A stretch of 64,000 nucleotides of DNA. Origin: Bryobacterales bacterium. GTDB taxonomy: Bacteria > Acidobacteriota > Terriglobia > Bryobacterales > Bryobacteraceae. Positions 8,050 through 17,600 of the stretch are shown in pieces. A model generated the notes under the pieces. It ran no database searches, was not told the origin of the DNA, and saw nothing but the letters and a program-made list of their open reading frames with translations. The first letter of the stretch is position 1. Each line of letters opens with the position of its first letter. Made by a program: the position numbers and the translations under genes. The stretch covers positions 1-64,000 of the forward strand of contig JAEUQC010000173.1 of assembly GCA_016789905.1 (NCBI GenBank), written 5' to 3'.

Positions 8050-9288
8050 ATGAATCGCCGCTCGTTTTTATCGACCGCCATGGGCGCGTCTCTGTTCACA
8101 AAGCTCTCTGCCGCGCAGAAGGGCAAGGTGAAAATCACCGACGTCAAATGCATGATTGTCCGGGGAACCTGGGATTGGAATCTGATCAAGATTGAAACCG
8201 ATGCAGGCATCTCTGGCATAGGCGAAGCCTATTGGGGGCCCGGTGTGAAGGACATTGTTCTGCGCTTGTTGAAGCAGCACATCATCGGTGAGGACCCGCT
8301 GAACGTCGACAAGCTTTATCACAAGATGCTGATGCTGACGGCAGGGGCGGGCGCGCAGAGCGGTGTGACGGTGACGGCGGCGAGCGGGATTGAAATTGCG
8401 CTGTGGGACTTGGCGGGGCGGATTTTGGAGACGCCAAGCTGCAACCTGCTCGGCGGGCGGTTTCGAGACAAGGTGCGCTTCTATCGCACAACACAGGCGC
8501 CGGCCAAGGTGGAAGACATGGGGGCGTGGCGGGCGTTGGTGCAGGAAGCGAAGGCAGAACGGTTTGGCTGGACCGCGTTCAAATTTCAGGGCGACGGTAT
8601 TCCTCCGCGAGCCGACCCGGAATACAAAGAGCCCGGGCATGACCGGTATACACGGGGACTGACAATCCAAGACCTGCGCCGCATTGGGAAGGCGATGGAA
8701 ACAGTTCGGCAGGAACTGGGGCCGGACATCGATTTTGGCGTGGAGGCCCATTGGAAGTATGATGTGCGGGACGCGATCAAAATGGCGCAAGCGATTGAGG
8801 GATCGAACCCGATGTGGCTTGAGGATCCGGTGCCGCCGGGCAATGCTGACGCGATGGCGCGCGTGACGCATTCGGTGAATGTTCCCATCTGCACGGGAGA
8901 GAATCTGTACACGCGCAACGAGTTCCGGCGTTTGATCGATCTGCAGGGCTGCGATATCGTTCATCTCGATATTCCGAAATCCGGCGGATTGCTGGAATCA
9001 AAACGGATACACGATCTGGCGGAGAACTCGTTCATCGCGACGGCGGCGCATAACCCGGCGAGCCCGATTGGGACAATGGCGTCGTGCCATGCGGCGGCAT
9101 CCATGCGCGATTTCCGTGTTCACGAACTAGCCAAGTACATTGACTGGTGGCAGGATCTGGTGATTCTGGATGGCCCGATTATTCAGAACGGGTATTTGAC
9201 GATTCGGGACAAACCGGGGCTCGGTCTGGAGATCAACCCGGACGTGGCGAAGAAGAATCTTGCGCCCGGCGAAACGTGGTGGGGCTAG
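8050..9288 (+). CDS. enolase-superfamily (mandelate racemase/MLE) sugar-acid dehydratase
   Basis: 412 residues with a Tat-like start (MNRRSFLSTAMGASLF), so probably exported, which is unusual for the family but common in this lineage. The capping domain is followed by a barrel with metal ligands in VEAHWKYD, WLEDPVPP and CTGENLYT, and a histidine in ATAAHNPASP. The His-bearing EAHW and AAHNP segments resemble D-mannonate/D-galactonate dehydratase subgroups. AAGGAA, within the end of the GMC gene, is 9 nt before the ATG. It likely dehydrates an acid sugar made by the upstream dehydrogenase; that link is inference from adjacency. Confidence 0.8.
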   Translation: MNRRSFLSTAMGASLFTKLSAAQKGKVKITDVKCMIVRGTWDWNLIKIETDAGISGIGEAYWGPGVKDIVLRLLKQHIIGEDPLNVDKLYHKMLMLTAGAGAQSGVTVTAASGIEIALWDLAGRILETPSCNLLGGRFRDKVRFYRTTQAPAKVEDMGAWRALVQEAKAERFGWTAFKFQGDGIPPRADPEYKEPGHDRYTRGLTIQDLRRIGKAMETVRQELGPDIDFGVEAHWKYDVRDAIKMAQAIEGSNPMWLEDPVPPGNADAMARVTHSVNVPICTGENLYTRNEFRRLIDLQGCDIVHLDIPKSGGLLESKRIHDLAENSFIATAAHNPASPIGTMASCHAAASMRDFRVHELAKYIDWWQDLVILDGPIIQNGYLTIRDKPGLGLEINPDVAKKNLAPGETWWG

Positions 9289-9307
9289 GCGTGAAGCCCA
9301 GCCCCAC
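9279..9307. terminator. bidirectional hairpin between convergent genes
   Basis: GTGGGGCT at 9279-9286 and its complement AGCCCCAC at 9300-9307, with a 13-nt loop. It overlaps the stop codon of the dehydratase gene and lies just past the end of the convergent TonB receptor gene. There is no clean T-run on either side, so it may act as a transcript-end stabiliser as much as a terminator. Confidence 0.55.
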
Positions 9308-9315
9308 TGTACGGA

Positions 9316-12300
9316 TCAGAACGCCAGTTTAAGGGCTAACTGCACCACACGCCAGCTTTCGCCATTTTGATTTGTGTTGGCGGAACTGGTAGTGGAAAGA
9401 GTGACGCAGCAAGCCTGGGCAAACAGATTGGAGTTAATTGCCGGGGTGCCGACGGAGGCATCGCGCGGGTTGCGGAAGTTGGCGTGATTGAGGGCGTTGA
9501 AGATCTCGGCGCGGAATGTGAGCCGAACCTTCTCGGCCATCTGGAATCCCTTGGCGATTCCCAAGTCCATGTTCCAGAATGTCGGGCCCTGGAAAATGTT
9601 CCGGCCGAGTCCCAGTTGCCCCGGACCAGGGTTGGCGAATTGGCTTGCGTCCTGGAAGAAGACCGGGCCAACGACACCCGGCTTGCTTTGGAGCTTCGCT
9701 TTTGGCAGTTCGGTAACGCCGGGGGCGAGCGCTGCACGGCTTTGCGCGACATTGTTGGCGGTGAGGAAACCGGAACGGATCGAAAAGGGTTCGCCCGATT
9801 GGAACGTATAGATTCCGTTCAGGCTCCACCCGCCGATGATGGTGTTCACCGGCTTGTTGACGTTGCCGAATATGGGTTTACCTTTGCCGAATGGGAGTTC
9901 ATAGACTCCAGTCATGTTGACGACGTGGCGCTGATCGTAATCGCTGCGCGCCCGTTCGTTGCGGTAGTTGCGGCCGTCGGCTGGGGTGCGGGCGGCGGTG
10001 GTCGTTAAGCCTCCGCCGGTGGTGGCGGCGACGGGGTCGACGGAGAGATTGTCGATGGATTTGCCGAGCGTGTAGCTGCCGCCGAAGAGGAGGCCAGCGC
10101 TGTCGAAGCGCTTGTGCAAGGAGGTTTGCAGCGAGTGGTAATTGGAATCGGCGCCGTTGTCGAGCATGAGAATCTGCCCGAATTGTTGGTTAGGCCGCAA
10201 CTTCGCGGCAAGAGTATTTTGCTCTAAGCGCAGCGCCATGTTGCCGGCCGCGTTTTGGGCGGGTGCGAGGTCCGTGGTCGAGGCCGCCGAATTTGCAAAG
10301 GCCTGTGTGATGATTCCCTGTTGAATCCACGGAACCGCCACGGCTCCGGAGCAGGGCGTATTGTTGGCGAGTGTTCCGTCAGCCCGGCATCCGCCGCCGA
10401 TGGCGATGTTGCGCTGCATGGCAAGGAAGCTGGGCAGGAGCGGGGCAGCGTCGATCTGGTTCATGTCCCAGCTTCGCCAGAGGCGTGTGCCGCGGCGGCC
10501 AACGTAGCCAAGGCTCATGACGTAGCCGCGGCCGAAATCGCGCTGCACGGTGAAGTTCCACATGTGGACGGTAGGCAGCTTCAGGTTCTGGTCAAAGACA
10601 CGCGCCGTGGCGGCGGTGTTCTGAAGGGAGACAGGCGGTGTGAGTTGGCTGGACGGCTTGGCCGTGGGCGGTGTCAATTGCGTGGGAAGCTCACTGAGCC
10701 TAACGTTGGGAACACCGGCGCATCCGGCGGTTGTCGTGCCGCCCACAACGGCCGTGCAGCGATACACCTGTCCCGGAACGGCCGAGGCGACGGAGGTCAC
10801 CTGGAATGTAGCCACCGGGTCGAAGGCGAGTCCGTAGCCAGTTCGAATGACGGTTTTTGTGGAACCGCCGGGCGACCAAGCGAAGCTTAGCCGTGGCGCC
10901 ACCGCACCGGCATTCAGGTTCTTGAACCAGCGGCCCGCCTTGACGAAACTGACGAGGCCCTCGGCGCCGGTGATGTCTTTATTGGGAACGTAGACGCGTC
11001 CGCCGGCTTCGGTGGGTGGCGGGTTCAACTCCCATCGCGCGCCCACACTCATGGTCAGGTTGCGGCGAATCTTCCATTCGTCCTGGAAGAAGAAGTTGTA
11101 TTGCTTGGTTCGCTGGCCTTGGGCCCAAAGGCTAACCGATTTGTCACCGGTAAGGAAAGGCGCGAAGGTATCGGATTTCAGGTCGCCTAGAAAGTTATGG
11201 GCCAGCGTGGCGGGGATGCCGAGAAGATCGTTCACCATGCCCTGGAGCCGGTTGAGGTCATTCGAGGCGATGCCGGGCGCGGTGGCGGTGGCCAAGGCCG
11301 GGAAGGTAAAGCCCGTGGGAGGACGGGTGGTGCGCGAAAGCGAAATCGCGGGAGTCAAAGAAACGCCGCCCACGTCGCCACGCTGATCGTTGTGCTGATA
11401 CATTCGGATATTGCCGCCGAACTTCAGCACGTGCGCGCCGGTGACGTATGTCATGTTGTTGATGATCTGATAGGTGTTCACAACGCGGCGTGTGCGCGGG
11501 CCGGCAACGTAATCGACGTCGGAGTTGTTGAAGGTGAAGCGGGGAGCGTTGGGGAACAGCGGATTGGCTTCGCCCTGTGTGAAGAGGAAGTCAAAGCGGG
11601 AGAAGCCGAGTGTCATTTCGTTGACCAGTCTGGGCGAGATCACGCTGCGCAACCCGACGGCGATGTTCGTGGCGGGCCGAAACACTTCGCCGCGAGCGGG
11701 AAAGCCGGGCAGAACTTGCGGCCGGCTGTTTAGAGGATCGCCGCCGAGGGTGCTCTGTTCGGCGCCCAGGTAGCGTCCGAAGAGGTTGTGCTTGTCACTA
11801 ATCACGTGGTCGATTCGCGCCAGGTACTGCGGTCCGCGAATCTGGAATGGGGAGTTCCACTGGAAGATGCCGGTGTTCAAACCATCGCCGGCATTGTTGG
11901 AGTTCGGCGCGGGATAAGCGCCCAGCACTTTTGCCACAGCGGAGTCGAGTCCGCGGCGAAGGGGGTCGTTGGCAAAAATATTGAAGCTCTGAATGCAGTT
12001 GGCGTCCGTGGGGCTGGCACAGTTCCGGACACCCGGGGCGAGTGAACCATCGGCATTCACAAGGAGCGGGGTATTCTGCGTGATTCGCTGGCCGTTCACC
12101 GTAAGCGGTGCGCGGTTGTCGACGACGAAATAGCGGAAGATACCGCTCAACGCCGTGGATCGATACAGGTCCACGGACTCGCCGAACGCCTTGTCAATTG
12201 GATCGGCGAAGTTCACTTTCTGGCCCTGCCAGGAGCCAAAGAAGAAAGTCTTGTTCCGCTTGATGGGGCCGCCCAGTTCGAGACCATACTGGTTGAGTTT

Positions 12301-13110
12301 GATGACCGGCTTCTGTAAGCCCTGGGCATTGGAAAAGAATTCGTTGGCGTTCAATTTCGTGTTGCGAAAAAACTCAAACGCCGTGCCGTGGAATTGGTTC
12401 GTTCCGCTGCGCGTGGCGACGGAGACATTGGCACCGGAGTTACGGCCCTCGTCGGCGGACGGGTTTTGCGTTGTGACTTTGAACTCCTGCACGTTGTCCG
12501 GATTCAGCCGAAAAATATTCTGTGTTGGATTTGGGTTGGTGCTTTCGTTCGCCTCAATGCCGTCGATGGTGACATTGCCGGCGCCGGTCCGCGCACCGTT
12601 CACGCTGACCTGATTGCCGGAGCGTTGCACAACGCCGGGTTCGAAGATTAAGAGGTTCAACGGATTCCTCCCGTTGAGCGGCATTGCCTCGATTACCTTT
12701 CGTTCAATCACGTTCCCGATGGTGGCGTTGTTCGTCTGAAGCGTTTCGGCGGTTGCCTCCACCTGGACCGTTTCCGTGGCCGCGCCGATATCGAGTTTTG
12801 CGTTTACGGTGGCCGGCGTGTTGATCTGCAACACAATTCTGGTTAACTGGAATTTCTTGAAACCGGTTTTTTCTACGGAAAGAGTATAGGAGCCAACTGG
12901 AATGGAGGGAAAGGCGTAGAGCCCGGCTTCGGTGGTCTCAACGGAATAGGTGAGACCAGTGGCTTCGTTGGTGGCGGTTACTTTTGCAGCGGGAACGGAT
13001 GCCGCAGATGTGTCAGAAACGGTGCCAGACAGTTGAGTGGTGGACGTCTGGCAAAAAAGTCCCAGGCTCGCGACGAGGAGCAGGGAAGGGATGCGCAAAT
13101 AGACACGCAT
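9316..13110 (-). CDS. Oar-type TonB-dependent receptor with N-terminal carboxypeptidase-regulatory domain
   Basis: 1264 residues from ATG 13110; a TTG three codons upstream is possible, but AGGGGG is 9 nt before the ATG. Order: signal peptide (MRVYLRIPSLLLVASLGLFCQ), a CarboxypepD_reg-like beta-sandwich (LSGTVSDTSAASVPAAKVTATNEATG...), a plug domain (NVIERKVIEAMPLNGRNPLNLL, VSVNGARTGAGNVTIDGIE), then a long beta-barrel ending in Phe (QLALKLAF), as expected for an outer-membrane protein. Such receptors are hugely expanded in Solibacteres and are thought to import oligosaccharides or other large nutrients. The frame is intact. Likely cotranscribed with the GDSL/DUF1080 gene upstream. Confidence 0.85.
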   Translation of the reverse strand: MRVYLRIPSLLLVASLGLFCQTSTTQLSGTVSDTSAASVPAAKVTATNEATGLTYSVETTEAGLYAFPSIPVGSYTLSVEKTGFKKFQLTRIVLQINTPATVNAKLDIGAATETVQVEATAETLQTNNATIGNVIERKVIEAMPLNGRNPLNLLIFEPGVVQRSGNQVSVNGARTGAGNVTIDGIEANESTNPNPTQNIFRLNPDNVQEFKVTTQNPSADEGRNSGANVSVATRSGTNQFHGTAFEFFRNTKLNANEFFSNAQGLQKPVIKLNQYGLELGGPIKRNKTFFFGSWQGQKVNFADPIDKAFGESVDLYRSTALSGIFRYFVVDNRAPLTVNGQRITQNTPLLVNADGSLAPGVRNCASPTDANCIQSFNIFANDPLRRGLDSAVAKVLGAYPAPNSNNAGDGLNTGIFQWNSPFQIRGPQYLARIDHVISDKHNLFGRYLGAEQSTLGGDPLNSRPQVLPGFPARGEVFRPATNIAVGLRSVISPRLVNEMTLGFSRFDFLFTQGEANPLFPNAPRFTFNNSDVDYVAGPRTRRVVNTYQIINNMTYVTGAHVLKFGGNIRMYQHNDQRGDVGGVSLTPAISLSRTTRPPTGFTFPALATATAPGIASNDLNRLQGMVNDLLGIPATLAHNFLGDLKSDTFAPFLTGDKSVSLWAQGQRTKQYNFFFQDEWKIRRNLTMSVGARWELNPPPTEAGGRVYVPNKDITGAEGLVSFVKAGRWFKNLNAGAVAPRLSFAWSPGGSTKTVIRTGYGLAFDPVATFQVTSVASAVPGQVYRCTAVVGGTTTAGCAGVPNVRLSELPTQLTPPTAKPSSQLTPPVSLQNTAATARVFDQNLKLPTVHMWNFTVQRDFGRGYVMSLGYVGRRGTRLWRSWDMNQIDAAPLLPSFLAMQRNIAIGGGCRADGTLANNTPCSGAVAVPWIQQGIITQAFANSAASTTDLAPAQNAAGNMALRLEQNTLAAKLRPNQQFGQILMLDNGADSNYHSLQTSLHKRFDSAGLLFGGSYTLGKSIDNLSVDPVAATTGGGLTTTAARTPADGRNYRNERARSDYDQRHVVNMTGVYELPFGKGKPIFGNVNKPVNTIIGGWSLNGIYTFQSGEPFSIRSGFLTANNVAQSRAALAPGVTELPKAKLQSKPGVVGPVFFQDASQFANPGPGQLGLGRNIFQGPTFWNMDLGIAKGFQMAEKVRLTFRAEIFNALNHANFRNPRDASVGTPAINSNLFAQACCVTLSTTSSANTNQNGESWRVVQLALKLAF

Positions 13111-13157
13111 AGGAAGCAACCCCCTAGAGGAAAGTGTTGCCTCCCATGATAGCTAGG

Positions 13158-14972
13158 TTAGGGCAACTCCCGAATGGATATGTTTCGGAAGCGGTGCTTA
13201 CCGCCCGGCACCCAACGATTGCCGGCGTGCACCTGAACGGCGACCGCGCCGCTGGTTGCGCCGCCTGGGAGGTGGTTCGCCGTGTCGGTCCAATCGGTGA
13301 TCTTCATGCCGTTCATCCAAACTTGAATATGCGGCGTGTCGCCCTCAATACGTGCGCGAAGGTGGTTCCACTCGCCGCGTTTGAACCACTCCTGCCAAGC
13401 CGGAGCGAAGGACTGGACGCCCTGGAGCCGCTCTCCGTAGACACCGCCGACGGCACCGCCGTCGAGGTAATCGAGGAGCACCTGATAGGCCTCGCCCTTT
13501 TCGGTGGCACGGAGGAAGAGCCCACTATCGCAGCCATAATCGGGGTTGATCTCCAGGCTCACTTCGAAGTTCTTGTACTGCCGGTCGGTCAACAGGATAC
13601 CGCCGTGGCCTGGGCGATCCTGTGTGCCGGTGATGGCCTGCCGTTCGACGGCCCAGCCGCTGGTCTTGCCGTGGTGGTTAACCTGGCTGATGTGCCAGCC
13701 GCTCAGATCGGTGCCATTGAAAACCGCGCGGAACGCCGAGCCGCCGGGAACGAGTTCGAACCGGTGTGATTTTGGAATGGCCATGGCCCGTTGCCTGGCG
13801 ATCAGTTCCGATTCCACCTTGTCGAGGGCAGCCAACCCGTCGGCCATCGTTTCCGTGACGTCCTTGGCAAGCGGCACTTGTAAGGTTCTCCAGCGCGCCT
13901 GATGGATGCCGGTGTGTTTCAGAGTTAGAGAATGCACGCGCATGGCCTGTTCCCACATGGGCGTGCGCAGTGTAGCCAGATTCACGCCCCGCGCCCATTC
14001 GGCGGCTGTTCGCGTCACCACCTCGCTGCCGTCGATGCGCAGCGTGTACGGCCCGGCGGAGAGACCTTCGACCTGGACGATTTGACGGTTCAGCGTATCG
14101 ACAAAATCGGAGGAGTTAACGGCCAGCGCCATCACTGGGTCGCTCATGTCGATCGGCATGGGCAGCGCGTCATCGGTTTGCGTCCAGGTGACACCCGCGG
14201 CGAATTGCACGTTCACAACGCCAGCGTTTTCGTATTTCGTGACACGTTTCGCCCGGGCGTCGATGGTGACGGAACTCACCAGCGCGGGCGCATTCCAGGC
14301 CTTCAACAGGGCCGCGGCCATGATTAGGTGTCCTGATGAACCCGGATGGACCCGATCGGGAATAATCTTCTGTGCAAGCGCGGCGTCGGTGGCCTTGGCG
14401 CGGGCCAGCATTGCGGTGACGGGCCGATTGAGGTCTGCCGCGGTCAAGCCCTGCGCGGCTGCCAGATCCTTCACGAAGTCGCTATAGCGCAGCAGCACGG
14501 AGTTGTAACCGCCCGGGAATTTCGGTTCGTAGGTTACGTCGTCGTAGGGAGAAGGCTGGATGGCGGTGATACGGGTGGCTGCGTCGGCCGCCTTCACCCG
14601 CTTTACGATGTCGGTGTAGCCGCGCGAGTAGATTTCGAAGAGTTGGTCGTTGAAGGCGCGCACGCGCCCGTCGTTCATGCCGAGCATGATTGTCATCACC
14701 GTTGGTTTGTAGGCGAAGACGTCACGCGTCAATCGTTCCTGAATTCCGCCGCCGGCGCCGCCGGTCACGCGATCGCCACCCCAGCCGGAGTGCACGAAGC
14801 TGATTGTGCGCTTTGGGAAACGCGTCACCGCAAAGGTCTCGGTGAAGGTGGTGTACAGTCGCTGATCGGTAATGCTGTCGCCGAAGAAAACCACCCGGTC
14901 CCCGTCCTTCAGATGGAACTCCTGGGCGGCTGCGATTGCAGCGAACAGCAAAAGAGCGTGGCGAATCTTCAT
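13158..14972 (-). CDS. secreted GDSL/SGNH hydrolase fused to DUF1080 (3-keto-disaccharide hydrolase) domain
   Basis: 604 residues. Signal peptide MKIRHALLLFAAIAAAQ. The N-terminal SGNH hydrolase shows all blocks: FFGDSITD (nucleophile Ser), SGWGGDRV, MLGMNDGR and PDRVHPGSSGH (catalytic Asp and His). The C-terminal domain, from about residue 410, starts FRAVFNGTDLSGWHI and continues GGILLTDRQYKNFEVSLEI and DSGLFLRATEKGEAYQVLLD, the DUF1080 lectin-like fold seen in 3-ketodisaccharide hydrolases and many Planctomycetes/Acidobacteria proteins. A deacetylase or esterase acting on a glycan, with a glycan-binding or cleaving module, is plausible. It lies 47 bp upstream of the TonB receptor on the same strand. 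Confidence 0.85.
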   Translation of the reverse strand: MKIRHALLLFAAIAAAQEFHLKDGDRVVFFGDSITDQRLYTTFTETFAVTRFPKRTISFVHSGWGGDRVTGGAGGGIQERLTRDVFAYKPTVMTIMLGMNDGRVRAFNDQLFEIYSRGYTDIVKRVKAADAATRITAIQPSPYDDVTYEPKFPGGYNSVLLRYSDFVKDLAAAQGLTAADLNRPVTAMLARAKATDAALAQKIIPDRVHPGSSGHLIMAAALLKAWNAPALVSSVTIDARAKRVTKYENAGVVNVQFAAGVTWTQTDDALPMPIDMSDPVMALAVNSSDFVDTLNRQIVQVEGLSAGPYTLRIDGSEVVTRTAAEWARGVNLATLRTPMWEQAMRVHSLTLKHTGIHQARWRTLQVPLAKDVTETMADGLAALDKVESELIARQRAMAIPKSHRFELVPGGSAFRAVFNGTDLSGWHISQVNHHGKTSGWAVERQAITGTQDRPGHGGILLTDRQYKNFEVSLEINPDYGCDSGLFLRATEKGEAYQVLLDYLDGGAVGGVYGERLQGVQSFAPAWQEWFKRGEWNHLRARIEGDTPHIQVWMNGMKITDWTDTANHLPGGATSGAVAVQVHAGNRWVPGGKHRFRNISIRELP

Positions 14973-14981
14973 GCCGCAATC

Positions 14982-16427
14982 TTATCGAATCACGCGCTCG
15001 GCGTGATGCATTACCACTGGCGCGCGATGGGGCGCCAGTTTTTGCAGGAAGGCAGGGTCCAGGCCTTCGACGTGGCTTGGCGTTACGCTCTGGTAGAGCA
15101 CTTCGACGGTGACCTTCACAGGACCTGAGGCGGGAACAGAGTAATGAACCCGGTCACTTCCAGCGAGGAAATCCCCGTCACCGCCCACACCTACTGGGGC
15201 AATCGCCTCGTTGCGGACAAACCCCAGCGGCAAGATGCGGTTATCCTTCCAGTAGCCATTGGCGCGCATTAGCGATACAGTTGGCGATCCGTCCGGTTCC
15301 TTCATCGCGGACTCATAAGCAGCCACTTGGGATGGCTTAGTGATTCGATTCCAATGTGGCTGGCGGACGGAGGCGCCGGTCCACTCGCCGGTGGTCTTGT
15401 CCCACGCGCCGCTTTCGAAAACCACAGCGCTGTTGGAATCGATTACGCGAACGTGCAACCACATGCGGCGGCTGGGAAAGCCGGTGGGCAGTTTGTGGCC
15501 CGTCCTGTTTTGCACATCTACCGCCAACTCCAGCCTGCCGTTTGCAACTCGTCCGTCTAACTCCAGCGCTACCGCGCCGCGAAGGAACTCCTCGGTTTTG
15601 CCGGCTGTCTCGACACCCATGACACGCAACATTTGCGCGTTACCGCCCAGGAACGTGTGCTGGCCGAAGGGTTTTCGGGGAGATGTAGGCGGGAATGTGC
15701 GTCCGTCTCCGTGCGGCATATGCGCGATGTAGTGATCGGTCTCCTTACCGGCGGTATCTTTCAGCGTTGGGACATGGCAGCGCTGACAGGTAATTCCGCT
15801 CTTGGCAAAATCGCTCGCTTTCCATTCCAGGAACGGCGCCTGCTCGACGAACGAACCCACCGTTTCTCCGGCGGCGTTCAGCGTCGGGGTGATCACGGTA
15901 TGGCAAGTGCCGCAAAGCGCCGCGTCCAGAATGTGTTTGCCCTCTTTGGGGAAGTTCTCGGTGTGATGCATCATCGGCATCGGGAACGGTTTGGCGTGGG
16001 GACCATAGATTTCGTTCTCCGTATTGATCTTGAAGCCGCCAGTAAACGACGCTGGTTTGCCCAATCCTGTGGCCGCGATTTTGTGGCAGACCGTGCAACT
16101 GACGCCCTCGGCACCGGCTTCGTTCAAGGCCGCCATGGGGAGACGTTCGCCTTTTGCCTGCAGTGGGTATTGCTGCATGGGCGCATGGCAGCGGAGGCAT
16201 TTGTCCTCGATGGCGGCGCGTGCCCTCGGCGTTGTGTCTCCTTCAAAGTTCACTTTTGCTTTCCAAAACGGGTCCTTCCCCGCGTGGGCCATCATGGAGC
16301 CAGACCACAAGGGAAATTGTCCGAACTGCCCGAGCTTTGCATGGCAGTGGGAACAGTCCTCCGCGGGCAGAAACGGTGATTGCGCCGCCAAGCGCAACGC
16401 GGCAGTGAACAGCAGCAGAAATCGCAT
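14982..16427 (-). CDS. secreted pentaheme c-type cytochrome
   Basis: 481 residues from ATG 16427 (GGGAG 8 nt upstream); the frame extends further up but without a good signal. Signal peptide MRFLLLFTAALRLAAQ. Five CxxCH heme sites in the N-terminal half: CSHCH, CLRCH, CTVCH, CGTCH and CQRCH. The C-terminal half is beta-rich (LELAVDVQNRTGHKLPTGFPSRRMWLHVRV) and lacks hemes; this 'NRTGHKLPTGFP' block is typical of Acidobacteria/Myxococcota multiheme proteins. It would carry electrons in the periplasm. Partner unknown. It precedes the GDSL/DUF1080 gene by 9 bp, so possible cotranscription. Confidence 0.85.
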   Translation of the reverse strand: MRFLLLFTAALRLAAQSPFLPAEDCSHCHAKLGQFGQFPLWSGSMMAHAGKDPFWKAKVNFEGDTTPRARAAIEDKCLRCHAPMQQYPLQAKGERLPMAALNEAGAEGVSCTVCHKIAATGLGKPASFTGGFKINTENEIYGPHAKPFPMPMMHHTENFPKEGKHILDAALCGTCHTVITPTLNAAGETVGSFVEQAPFLEWKASDFAKSGITCQRCHVPTLKDTAGKETDHYIAHMPHGDGRTFPPTSPRKPFGQHTFLGGNAQMLRVMGVETAGKTEEFLRGAVALELDGRVANGRLELAVDVQNRTGHKLPTGFPSRRMWLHVRVIDSNSAVVFESGAWDKTTGEWTGASVRQPHWNRITKPSQVAAYESAMKEPDGSPTVSLMRANGYWKDNRILPLGFVRNEAIAPVGVGGDGDFLAGSDRVHYSVPASGPVKVTVEVLYQSVTPSHVEGLDPAFLQKLAPHRAPVVMHHAERVIR

Positions 16428-16499
16428 GAGTCGAACTCCCAACAAAGCGAAGATGCAGACCGTCCAAAACGGTGACGACAGAATTGACAAAATAGCCAG

Positions 16500-17600
16500 A
16501 TGCCGGAATTTGAGTTCGCCGTCATAGGCGCAGGAGTATTTGGCGCATGGCTTGCCCGCACGCTGCACCAGCGTGGCCGGCGGGTGGTTCTGATCGATCA
16601 GTATGGCGCAGCGAACACACGCGCCTCTTCGGGCGGCGAGACGCGGATTCTGCGCATGGGGTATGGGGCGAAGGAGATTTACACACGATGGTCCTGGCGC
16701 TCGCTGGCACTTTACAGACAGTTCTACAGCGCCGTCGATCCCACATTGCTTCAGACCACGGGTGTGCTATGGCTCTGCATGCCAGATGACCTGAATGCGC
16801 AGGAGACGATCCGCGCGTTTGTCCGGTGCGGAATCCCGTACGCCGTACTGACGCACGCGGAAATCAACGAGCGCTTTCCGCAGTTTCAGATCGCGCCGGA
16901 AACATGGGGCATCTGGGAGCCGGACGCGGCGGCGCTGTTGGCCCGCCGCGGCGTACAAACCGTGGTGCGGGAAACGATCCGGGAAGGTCTTGTCTTTCGA
17001 CAACAGCCGTTTGGCCCCGATGAGAAAATTGCGGAGACCCATATCTACGCGTGCGGGCCGTGGCTGCCGAAGCTGTTTCCCGATTTGCTGGCGGACATTA
17101 TCCGCCCGACGCGGCAGGAGGTCCTTTATTTTGGTTCCAACGCGCAATGGGCCGCGCCGGGGTTTCCATGCTGGATCGACAGCGGCGAGGGCGTATATGG
17201 GATTCCAGACGTGGAGAACCGTGGCTTCAAAATTGCGATCGATACCCATGGGCCAATGATCGATCCGGACACCGAGCCACGGCTGATTGCGCCCCAGACG
17301 GTTCACGTAGCCCGCCGGTACCTGGCGCGGCGATTCCCCGCGCTGCAGGACGCGCCGCTGGTGCAGGCCGAAGTCTGCCAGTACGAGAACACGTTCAATG
17401 GCGATTACCTCATCGACCGGCACCCGGAACGTGATAGCGTATGGCTACTTGGCGGCGGCTCAGGCCATGGGTATAAGCACGGGCCGGTGATCGGTGAATA
17501 TCTTGCCGATGCGCTGCTGAGCGGGTCGCCCATCGCGTCGATGTTTTCGCTCGCCTCAAAGCTGCCCTACTCCGCTGGAACCAGGACATCCACGATATGA
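16500..17600 (+). CDS. FAD-dependent amine oxidase of the sarcosine oxidase (DAO) type
   Basis: 366 residues. FAD-binding motif FAVIGAGVFGAWLARTL at residues 6-22, then ADP-ribose Asp in VVLIDQYG. The block RASSGGETRILRMGY resembles monomeric sarcosine oxidase. C-terminal LVQAEVCQYENTFNGDYLIDRHPE places Cys293 where MSOX-type enzymes attach FAD covalently, so covalent flavin is likely (inference by motif position). GSGHGYKHGPVIGEYLAD completes the fold. It oxidises an N-methyl or secondary amine, releasing H2O2. No signal peptide. The stop overlaps the next start (ATGA), so the two are translationally coupled. Confidence 0.8.
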   Translation: MPEFEFAVIGAGVFGAWLARTLHQRGRRVVLIDQYGAANTRASSGGETRILRMGYGAKEIYTRWSWRSLALYRQFYSAVDPTLLQTTGVLWLCMPDDLNAQETIRAFVRCGIPYAVLTHAEINERFPQFQIAPETWGIWEPDAAALLARRGVQTVVRETIREGLVFRQQPFGPDEKIAETHIYACGPWLPKLFPDLLADIIRPTRQEVLYFGSNAQWAAPGFPCWIDSGEGVYGIPDVENRGFKIAIDTHGPMIDPDTEPRLIAPQTVHVARRYLARRFPALQDAPLVQAEVCQYENTFNGDYLIDRHPERDSVWLLGGGSGHGYKHGPVIGEYLADALLSGSPIASMFSLASKLPYSAGTRTSTI

